DNA from: Anaerolineae bacterium
GTDB lineage: Bacteria; Chloroflexota; Anaerolineae; 4572-78; J111
Direction: 5' to 3'
Length of the DNA stretch: 12,628 nucleotides
Assembly: GCA_020433835.1 (NCBI GenBank)
Contig: JAGRBY010000162.1
Location: forward strand, 1-12,628
The notes beneath the pieces were generated by a model. That model saw nothing but the letters and a program-made list of their open reading frames with translations. It made no database searches and was not told the DNA's origin. Positions 1-5,214 of the stretch are shown here, piece by piece; within the stretch, counting starts at the first letter, position 1; each line of letters opens with the position of its first letter. The translations under genes were made by a program, and so were the position numbers.

Positions 1-306
1 CTCCGGCGACTCGGCGGTGAGCACCAGCACCGGCGTGCGGTCGAGATAGGCGTGGGATACTCCCGCCAGCGCGTTGGTTGCCCCCGGCCCCAGCGTGGTT
101 ACACACACGCCCGGTCGGCCCGTGAGCCGGGCGTAGACATCGGCCATATAGACCGCCGAACTCTCGTTGCGCACCAACACAAAGCGAATGTCTTGCTCGC
201 GCAGTGCGGCCAAAACCGCCAAGTTTTCGCCGCCGGGTAAACCAAAGACGGTGTCGATACCATATTCCTTTAAAGTGTAAGCCAATGTTTCGGCTACGGT
301 TGTCAT
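1..306 (-). CDS. Thiamine-diphosphate-dependent enzyme, N-terminal part (acetolactate synthase/decarboxylase superfamily), cut by the window edge
   Basis: The first 102 codons read from an ATG at 306 down to base 1 with no stop, so the 3' end lies outside. The peptide is the N-terminal TPP-binding (PYR) domain of the acetolactate synthase/oxalyl-CoA decarboxylase superfamily. It has GLPGGEN at residues 22-28, NESSAVYMADVYARLTG at 47-63 with Glu48 in the place of the catalytic glutamate that activates the cofactor, and LGPGATNALAG at 72-82. The start is supported by an AAGGAG Shine-Dalgarno element just upstream. Such enzymes are cytoplasmic, and the carboligase or decarboxylase substrate depends on the missing C-terminal half. 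The neighbours do not help, because upstream there is only repeat DNA and a divergent orphan. Acetolactate synthase large subunit is one option, but a less specific TPP enzyme is equally possible. Confidence 0.9.
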   Translation of the reverse strand, partial: MTTVAETLAYTLKEYGIDTVFGLPGGENLAVLAALREQDIRFVLVRNESSAVYMADVYARLTGRPGVCVTTLGPGATNALAGVSHAYLDRTPVLVLTAESPE

Positions 307-329
307 AGGTGTTCTCCTTGAAGGGTTGC

Positions 330-378
330 GTATCAGCGTTCAGCTGAAAGCGGTCAGTCGTCAGCGGTCAGCCGTCAG
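330..378. repeat. Heptanucleotide tandem tract (seven units, CGGTCAG type)
   Basis: Seven back-to-back 7-base units occupy this stretch: gtatcag, cgttcag, ctgaaag, cggtcag, tcgtcag, cggtcag, ccgtcag. Most share a TCAG end, and on the minus strand this reads as CTGACSG repeats. It lies in the leader of the TPP enzyme gene, about 25 bp upstream of its start. It resembles the short tandemly repeated repetitive (STRR) heptamers known from cyanobacteria. No spacers separate the units, so this is not CRISPR. Function unknown. Confidence 0.75.
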
Positions 379-551
379 GTTTATGGTCACGAGAGATTGA
401 GCCACTGCTCGGCAGAGCGTTATTGACACTTAAAATAATGCATTTTTTCGGTTGCAACAAGTTTATGAAGACGCTAGTTCGATAGGAACGTTGGGGGTGA
501 ATGTTTTTTCGACAGTTCGGACGCTTCAGCCGCCGGTACGCATCCTTTTCG
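379..551. other. Intergenic stretch with nothing recognised
   Basis: Between the heptamer tract and the 21-bp array I find no convincing gene. A TTGACA hexamer at about 423-428 has no matching -10 element at normal spacing. A weak open frame on the minus strand crosses it from the repeat array, but it has no ribosome binding site and most of its sequence is repeat. Confidence 0.5.
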
Positions 552-740
552 GATGGGGAAAGGTCTCGTTTTGAACGGGGAAGGGGTCGTTTTGGATGGG
601 GAAGGCCTCGTTTTGAGTGGGGAAGGGCATTCGGCGGACGGAAAAGGGGTCTCGGCGAACGGTACAGGTGATGCAGGGAGCGGGGAAGAGGGCTTAGCGA
701 ATGGGGAGGGAGGCTCAATGGATGTGCTTGTTGTAAAAGG
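552..740. repeat. Degenerate 21-bp tandem array, about nine units
   Basis: Units start at 552, 573, 594, 615, 636, 657, 678, 699 and 720, each 21 bases long, on the pattern GANNGGGGAAGG then a variable part often ending in TCGTTTT. Conservation is strongest in the first four units and fades rightward. Because 21 is a multiple of three, every frame yields a 7-residue repeat: the plus strand gives NGEGVVL/DGEGLVL-like heptads (553-744), and the minus strand gives PHSKRGL/PHPKRPL-like heptads (718-368, TTG start). Neither frame has a convincing Shine-Dalgarno element, so I treat it as a minisatellite rather than a gene, although a small repeat peptide cannot be excluded. Confidence 0.8.
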
Positions 741-759
741 ATAAGTTTTGTGTGATAAT
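731..759 (+). promoter_or_regulatory. Probable sigma70 promoter for the 970 gene
   Basis: TTGTAA at 731-736 and GATAAT at 754-759 are 17 bp apart, and a TG at 751-752 one base before the -10 makes it an extended -10 element. It faces the AT-rich gene starting at 970, leaving a leader of about 200 nt. The -35 overlaps the last, weakest unit of the 21-bp array. Assignment is by motif only. Confidence 0.4.
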
Positions 760-800
760 GGACTTATCGAATTGTTGGAAGAATTAAGTTTGATGGCTAA

Positions 801-947
801 TCAATTCGGTTGGGTAAGTTTATCTAAGCATATTGGTTGAGGAGGCGTTGCCGGTAGATGAGTTTTTTGTTTTTGATGCGCCACATAATTCTTAACTTGT
901 TGGGCAACAGCACGTACTGTTTTTAGAAAATCCGTGTCAATACTCAT
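801..947 (-). other. Short open frame of 48 codons, possible gene remnant
   Basis: From an ATG at 947 the minus strand encodes MSIDTDFLKTVRAVAQQVK... ending ...CLDKLTQPN before a TGA at about 801. The composition looks protein-like, with an amphipathic N-terminal helix and then a proline-rich stretch. An AAGAAG just before the ATG could serve as a ribosome site. It begins only 22 bp from the divergent start at 970, leaving no room for two promoters. After the stop the same frame reads on without obvious homology. It may be the leftover N-terminus of a decayed mobile-element or small regulatory gene. I do not recognise the family. Confidence 0.2.
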
Positions 948-969
948 TTCTTCTTTGTAAGAGGTATTT

Positions 970-2004
970 ATGTGTGACAATGTCAACTTGGAAAAAATAA
1001 TTGCCATCCATGAACAGCGTTTGCAGCAACTTGAGGAACAAAAAGCATTGCTTGGGATTAATACTAGCCCCGAAATATCTATCGAAATAGAACAAATAAA
1101 AGAAAAGATAAGAAATTTGAAAGCCCAACTTGATAAAGACGGAAGTGTCACTCGTGATAAATCCGAAAAACATTTTAGGAAAGATTATAATGAAATAGAT
1201 AAAAAAAATCAGAAATTAGAGACTGAATTAAATGCGATAGCTGGTAAACAACAAGCCAAGAAAAAAAAACAATCAGGAATACGTATCTCCATTGTTGTAT
1301 TGGTATTTAGCACATTAGCCTTCTTTGCAGGAGGGTACTTTCTTGATTCTGAAAGCCGAGAAATCTTCCTGTCAGAGTATGTTGAAACATTTACCTTTGA
1401 TGAGCAAGGCCTTGAGGGGTGGAAACCATTTATCTGGAACACAGGTTGGATAAATTTTGTAGATAGTGGGAGTCTTGAGGTAGTAGACAAGAATTTTACT
1501 CTTGATGGTCATAGTGGCCCGTTTTTAAAATACCCACTAGATTTGGCAACAGAAGATGAATATGCCTCAACAAAACGAAGTGCAGTTTATCAGCCGGTTG
1601 ATAGTAAAGTTATTGGAATTGTTGCAAATGTTTTTTATAAAAGTGAACCTCAATACAGTCGTGAAGAAGTTCGTGCGGGATTCATAATTTCCTATGATGT
1701 CAATGGGGATCGATTAAGAACTGAGGACTTTTTAAAAAAACTTACTCCAAACAAATGGAATACTATTGTGTGGAGTTTATACGGGCCTGTATGGTGGGCA
1801 GAAGAGGATAAGGAAAAAAAGTGGGAGGAATTCAAAGAGCTTTTTGGAACAGAAAATTATAATTTGCAAGTAGGGCGACACCTTCATGATACCAAGATTG
1901 AAAAGATTGGAATTCAGTTTCTTGTCAACTCAGAGGGTGGCTCGGAAGAGTTCAAAGGAACAGCATATATCGATAATATTGTTTTAATTTATGAACATCC
2001 TTGA
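970..2004 (+). CDS. Orphan membrane protein: helical coiled-coil module, one transmembrane helix, extracytoplasmic beta-sandwich-like domain
   Basis: This 344-residue protein was not assigned to a named family. Residues 5-56 carry HEQRLQQLEEQKALLGINTSPE followed by IEIEQIKEKIRNLKAQL, a helical hairpin that I recall in Chloroflexi and cyanobacterial signalling and NTPase proteins. Residues 64-100 are a charged coiled coil ending in KKKK. A single hydrophobic helix spans about 104-124. Residues 136-344 are rich in aromatic beta strands and end GTAYIDNIVLIY, which resembles the last strand of jelly-roll carbohydrate-binding modules. The expected topology is N-in/C-out, with the lysines marking the cytoplasmic side. 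ATG 970 has AAGAGG at 959-964, with a promoter at 731-759. The gene is strikingly AT-rich with many A-runs, unlike its neighbours, which suggests acquisition by transfer. A role in sensing or binding a surface polymer is conjecture. Confidence 0.8.
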   Translation: MCDNVNLEKIIAIHEQRLQQLEEQKALLGINTSPEISIEIEQIKEKIRNLKAQLDKDGSVTRDKSEKHFRKDYNEIDKKNQKLETELNAIAGKQQAKKKKQSGIRISIVVLVFSTLAFFAGGYFLDSESREIFLSEYVETFTFDEQGLEGWKPFIWNTGWINFVDSGSLEVVDKNFTLDGHSGPFLKYPLDLATEDEYASTKRSAVYQPVDSKVIGIVANVFYKSEPQYSREEVRAGFIISYDVNGDRLRTEDFLKKLTPNKWNTIVWSLYGPVWWAEEDKEKKWEEFKELFGTENYNLQVGRHLHDTKIEKIGIQFLVNSEGGSEEFKGTAYIDNIVLIYEHP

Positions 2005-2142
2005 CCCATCACAACATTATCTAACAACAACGCTGGTTAACGCGAAACGGCTTAATACCTTATTTGAATGGTGCTGCCTTTAAAATAGCTTCTGAGCAAT
2101 AGGCGTGCTTCAGTGAGTCAGTGGTTCATCGTTTTTATGCCC

Positions 2143-3051
2143 CTAAACCGGCTCAACATGCACCAACACATCGGCCACATTCAGCGCTTCTTGCAAGCGA
2201 TCTTGAGCGATATGCCCGATGAGATGGGCCTGTTCCAGCGGCATACGGCCATCGACCTGGATGTGAAGGTCTAAGTGGGTAGCCTGCTCCGGCCCTCGGC
2301 TGCGAATTTTATGGCACGACTCGACACCGTCAATGGCCAGGACGATTTTTTCGACCTGGGCGATGTCGATGACGGCGCTGTCGGCCAGTTCCTCCGAAGC
2401 GCGGCGAACGATTTTTAGGCCGGTATGGCCGATAACGACCACGATAATCAACGCCACGGCAGCATCGATCCACAGCCAGCCCAATTTAACCGCAACCAAA
2501 CTGGCCAGCACCGACAATGATACATAGATGTCAGATCGGGTATGAGACGCATCGGCCACCAGCAGGCTTGATTTCAAGCGGTTGCCCTCGTGCTTTTCAT
2601 ACGCCACCACCAAAACGTTAAACACAATCGTAACAATCATCACCGCGAAACTCAGCGTGGTCACTTGCGGCGCGCCACCCTGCATGAAGCGTTCAAAAAC
2701 GCTTTGCAGCACGTTCCAACTGGTCAGCAGCAGCAGCAGGCCGATGCCCAGGGTAGCGAAGGTTTCGTATTTGTGGTGGCCGTAGGGATGATCGCTATCG
2801 GGTGGGCGGCTGGCAATGGTTGAGCCAATAAGGCCGATGATGTTGGATGAGGCATCCATGGCCGAGTGAAAACCATCGGCCAAAATGCTGATCGCGCCGG
2901 TCAGTAGCCCGGTTATGATTTTGGCGACCGCCACAATAAGGTTGAGAAAGAGAACGCGCCATAAAACCTGATTAACCTGATGCTGGCGCGTGCCGCCCTT
3001 TTTAGTTGAAGGAGATGTTCGATTGGGATGAAGTTTGATTGAGTTGACCAC
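2143..3051 (-). CDS. Cation diffusion facilitator (CDF) family metal efflux transporter
   Basis: The 302-residue protein has the six-helix CDF membrane domain (about 28-215) and a C-terminal cytoplasmic domain (about 220-302). CDF proteins are inner-membrane dimers exporting Zn2+, Fe2+, Mn2+ or Cd2+ in exchange for protons. The transport-site residues are visible: ADGFHSAMD with His62/Asp66 on helix 2 and ASHTRSD with His170/Asp174 on helix 5. The family signature DHPYGHHKYE lies at 88-97. The His-Asp/His-Asp tetrad resembles zinc-selective members, but substrate cannot be fixed from this alone. The C-terminal domain is ferredoxin-like with His-rich ends (LDLHIQVDG; VLVHVEPV). The GTG start at 3051 is chosen because AGAGAGG lies 8 bases upstream. 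The gene stands alone, preceded by a small palindrome at 3076-3090. Length is normal. Confidence 0.95.
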   Translation of the reverse strand: MVNSIKLHPNRTSPSTKKGGTRQHQVNQVLWRVLFLNLIVAVAKIITGLLTGAISILADGFHSAMDASSNIIGLIGSTIASRPPDSDHPYGHHKYETFATLGIGLLLLLTSWNVLQSVFERFMQGGAPQVTTLSFAVMIVTIVFNVLVVAYEKHEGNRLKSSLLVADASHTRSDIYVSLSVLASLVAVKLGWLWIDAAVALIIVVVIGHTGLKIVRRASEELADSAVIDIAQVEKIVLAIDGVESCHKIRSRGPEQATHLDLHIQVDGRMPLEQAHLIGHIAQDRLQEALNVADVLVHVEPV

Positions 3052-3075
3052 AGCAGATGCCTCTCTTCTTTATTG

Positions 3076-3090
3076 ACTCTTTTATAGAGT
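3076..3090. promoter_or_regulatory. Small palindrome in the CDF gene leader (possible operator)
   Basis: ACTCT-TTTAT-AGAGT forms 5-bp perfect arms around a 5-base centre, 25 bp upstream of the CDF start. On the minus strand it contains TATAAA, which could be a -10 hexamer, though no good -35 sits 16-18 bp before it. A metal-responsive repressor site is a possibility only; the arms are short enough to occur by chance. Confidence 0.25.
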
Positions 3091-3220
3091 AAGCCAATTT
3101 GTGAAGCGTGGCAATAGCCCGCTGTTAAGTTTTACTTCAGGGATCGCTAAGTTTGTTTTGAGGATGTCCTAACTAAATTTTCAGTGCGCCCTAAGAAGAT
3201 ATTTAGGCAAGGATAAAAGA
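3091..3220. other. Intergenic stretch with nothing recognised
   Basis: Upstream of the CDF gene and before the heptamer tract there is no open frame, RNA gene or strong promoter that I can support. A promoter for the CDF gene must lie here or within the tract. Confidence 0.4.
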
Positions 3221-3370
3221 ATGGAGAATTGGGAATGGAGAATTGGAGATAGGGAGATGAGGAGATTTCTAAGAAACAGTCCACGACTAACTTTTTGGTT
3301 TGGGAGATTAGAGACTAGAGATTGGAGATTGTTTAATCTCTAGTCTCCAATCTCCTAATCTCTAGTCTCC
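3221..3370. repeat. Heptamer-type repeat tract with a large imperfect hairpin
   Basis: The left part repeats ATGGAGAATTGGGA twice (3221-3234, 3235-3248) and continues purine-rich to about 3267. The right part is four direct heptamers, ggagatt agagact agagatt ggagatt (3303-3330), then gttt, then heptamers of the complementary type: aatctct agtctcc aatctcc (3335-3355) and aatctct agtctcc (3357-3370). The 21-base arms 3303-3323 and 3335-3355 pair with one mismatch, and the stem can slip by 7 bases into other registers. It lies between the MalY-like gene and the CDF gene, both minus strand. No U-run follows the stem in either direction, so it is not a standard terminator. A repeat family of STRR type is the likely origin. 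Confidence 0.75.
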
Positions 3371-3431
3371 ATAACTCCTTAACGGCTTGCTCAAGTTGTT
3401 TAACTTCGTTTTTTATTTCTTAGCCTCAGCC

Positions 3432-4598
3432 TTAGCCTATCTTCGCCAGCGCATCCCGCATCTGATCGAGGGCCTGCGTTAAAATCGAGCGCGGGCAGCC
3501 GAAGTTGAGGCGCACGAAACCTTGCCCGGCTTTGCCAAAGGCTTGACCGTCATTAAGGGCAACGTTGGCTTCGGTGAGGAAGAATTGGTGGGGGTTGCCT
3601 TCGATGCCCGAATGGCGGCAGTCGAGCCAGGTTAAATAGGTGGAGGTGGGGTAGGTTGTGTCGATGGTCGGCATATTGTCGCGGATGTACTGCACGGTAT
3701 AATCTCGATTGGCGGTTAAGTAGGCCAACAGTTGGGTTAGCCATTCGCCGCCTTCGGTGTAGGCGGCCAGGGCACCTGTGTAGCCCAAAATATTGATATG
3801 TCCGGCCAATCCGCGCATGGCTTTTTCGTAGCTGCGCCGGAGCGCGTCATTTTGAATAATGGCAATGCCGCATTGTAGCCCCGGCTGGTTAAAAGTTTTG
3901 CTGGGGGCAATAAGCGTTACGCAGCGGTCGGCAATTTCCGGCGAAAGTGTCGCCATAGGGATATGTTTTGTGTCTCCCAGCAGCAGGTCGGAGTGGATTT
4001 CGTCAGAGCAGATGGTGAGGTCGTGGCGCAGGCAGATGTCGGCCAGACATTTTTGCTCTTCCAAACTGTAGCCGCGCCCAACGGGATTGTGCGGATTGCA
4101 TAACATAAAGCCCCGCGTTTTGGAGGTGATGGTCGATTCAAAAAGGTCGTAATCAATTTCGTAGTCGATGTACTCTCCCTTTTTCACCAGGGTCAAATCG
4201 GCTGTGGTCAGAACCCTGTCTTGAAATCTCGGAGCGGTCAAAAAGGGTGGGTAAACGGGGGTGAGGGTCAAAATTTCGTCGCCCGGCTGGCCGATAGTGC
4301 GGCATACATAGTTGAAACCGGCTACAATACTCGGTACGTAAATAATTTGGCCCGGTGTAACCTCCCAGGTGTAGAGATCGTACATTCGCTGGCAGATGGT
4401 CTCGGCCAGTTCTGCAGGCGGCATGCCGTAGCCAAAAATTCCATGCTCAACCCGCTCGTGTAGAGCACGGATGACCGGCTCGGGCGAGCGAAAATCCATA
4501 TCGGCCACCCACAGCGGTAAAGGGTCGTCGTTATAATAAATCCATTTGGCCGAATCGGAGTTGCTACGGTCGATAAGCTGATCAAAGTTGTATTCCAT
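3432..4598 (-). CDS. MalY/PatB-family PLP-dependent enzyme (cystathionine beta-lyase-type C-S lyase / aminotransferase)
   Basis: The 388-residue protein is a fold-type I PLP enzyme of the MalY/PatB branch, which cleaves cystathionine or cysteine conjugates to thiol, pyruvate and ammonia in the cytoplasm. Landmarks in order: the N-terminal substrate segment LPLWVADMDF (27-36), GIFGYG (53-58), TPVYPPF (113-119), CNPHNPVGR (167-175) with Asn171 contacting the cofactor, CSDEIHSDL (197-205) with Asp199 pairing with the pyridine nitrogen, APSKTFNQPGL (231-241) with Lys234 as the Schiff-base lysine, and FVRLNFGCPR (361-370), whose last Arg binds the substrate carboxylate. Length is typical. ATG 4598 has AAAGGTG at good distance and a possible promoter at 4626-4653. 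A pure aminotransferase activity cannot be excluded. MalY of E. coli also represses maltose genes, but nothing here suggests that role. Confidence 0.93.
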   Translation of the reverse strand: MEYNFDQLIDRSNSDSAKWIYYNDDPLPLWVADMDFRSPEPVIRALHERVEHGIFGYGMPPAELAETICQRMYDLYTWEVTPGQIIYVPSIVAGFNYVCRTIGQPGDEILTLTPVYPPFLTAPRFQDRVLTTADLTLVKKGEYIDYEIDYDLFESTITSKTRGFMLCNPHNPVGRGYSLEEQKCLADICLRHDLTICSDEIHSDLLLGDTKHIPMATLSPEIADRCVTLIAPSKTFNQPGLQCGIAIIQNDALRRSYEKAMRGLAGHINILGYTGALAAYTEGGEWLTQLLAYLTANRDYTVQYIRDNMPTIDTTYPTSTYLTWLDCRHSGIEGNPHQFFLTEANVALNDGQAFGKAGQGFVRLNFGCPRSILTQALDQMRDALAKIG

Positions 4599-4625
4599 AG
4601 CTGAAGCACCTTTGTATACTGTTCA

Positions 4626-4653
4626 TTTATAGGTAAATAGAAGAAATTGAAAA
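4626..4653 (-). promoter_or_regulatory. Possible promoter of the MalY/PatB-like gene
   Basis: On the minus strand TTTTCA (4648-4653) and TATAAA (4626-4631) are 16 bp apart, placing a transcript start about 30 nt before the ATG at 4598. It directly abuts the terminator of the preceding operon, a sensible arrangement. The -35 matches consensus at only four of six positions. Confidence 0.35.
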
Positions 4654-4711
4654 ACCGCCTGGTAGATAGTCGCATTGTCCCCTAAAGACACTGTCCGCGA
4701 CCGGGCGGTTT
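4646..4711 (-). terminator. Intrinsic-type terminator ending the polysaccharide operon
   Basis: Arms aaaccgcctgg (4652-4662) and ccgggcggttt (4701-4711) pair, with one C-A mismatch on the minus strand (U-G on the plus). A second short helix, GTCGC (4669-4673) with GCGAC (4697-4701), can extend the stem. In the minus direction the stem is followed by TTTTTCAATTT. It lies 41 bp beyond the stop of the GtrA-like gene, so it probably ends the 7723-to-4753 operon. The loop is long for a classic terminator. Confidence 0.6.
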
Positions 4712-4752
4712 AGAAAAAGCACTATTGAGAGAATTATTTGTAAATAGCCGGC

Positions 4753-5214
4753 TTATAGTCCTCGGTAGGTCCACAAGCGATTAATAATGAAGTTCCAAAA
4801 GAAAACAACCCCGATAGCAACAATTTTGGCCACATTGTAACTCCATGGTTCGCCAAGCATCCCCACTACCAAAGAGTCAACGCCCAGAACGATGACATTA
4901 TTGATGATCAGACCAATAAGATTGACCAACGTAAATTGAGGAAGCTGCGTACGCTTTTTACGGGCACGTGATTCGGGGTAAGTCCACAAGCGGTTCCACG
5001 TAAAGTTACTAACAATGGCTACACATACGGAGGCCGTATTGGCCCACAGCAAATCCCAACCAAAGACGCCGCGTAAAATATTAAGGAGAGCAAAATCTAT
5101 TGTGGCTCCTAATACACCCACAATCCCAAATTTTACAAACCGTCGAACTTCTTTGGGGTTGCTTTCGTACAAACTTGTAATATTATCAATGATGAAAAGT
5201 AGTAAGATGATCAT
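4753..5214 (-). CDS. GtrA-family small membrane protein
   Basis: GtrA proteins are small four-helix membrane proteins thought to move undecaprenyl-phosphate-linked sugars across the inner membrane for surface polysaccharide or teichoic-acid decoration. From the ATG at 5214 the product has 153 residues: a short N-terminal stretch, then RRFVKFGIVGVLGATIDF opening helix 1 (about 28-48), with further helices near 55-75, 96-116 and 126-146. The signature is duplicated, NFTWNRLWTYP (70-80) and NFIINRLWTY (141-150), one after each helical pair. A longer reading from an ATG at 5280 adds 22 polar residues and would overlap the upstream gene by 95 bp. I prefer 5214, which still overlaps it by 29 bp and suggests translational coupling, since the ribosome site is weak (AAAGAAAAAG). 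A terminator follows at 4646-4711. Confidence 0.88.
   Translation of the reverse strand: MIILLLFIIDNITSLYESNPKEVRRFVKFGIVGVLGATIDFALLNILRGVFGWDLLWANTASVCVAIVSNFTWNRLWTYPESRARKKRTQLPQFTLVNLIGLIINNVIVLGVDSLVVGMLGEPWSYNVAKIVAIGVVFFWNFIINRLWTYRGL

Noticed and set aside
423..428. TTGACA as a -35 element
   Set aside because: No acceptable -10 hexamer 16-18 bp downstream.
368..718. 116-residue minus-strand protein
   Set aside because: Most of it is the translation of the 21-bp repeat, with a TTG start and no ribosome site; the rest has no recognisable features.
330..740. CRISPR-like array
   Set aside because: Units are contiguous with no unique spacers, are degenerate, and no cas genes are present.
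2005..2142. Integron attC-like site after the orphan gene (ctaacaacaacgctggttaacgc)
   Set aside because: Only a loose resemblance to the left half. No complementary GTTRRRY end or second inner pair could be found downstream, and no integrase is present.
2143..2823. Several plus-strand frames inside the CDF transporter gene
   Set aside because: They are shadows with no family motifs, and the minus-strand reading is unambiguous.
3303..3370. Intrinsic terminator for the MalY/PatB-like gene
   Set aside because: The stem is strong but no U-run follows it on the minus strand (the sequence reads CAAACCAAAAAG).
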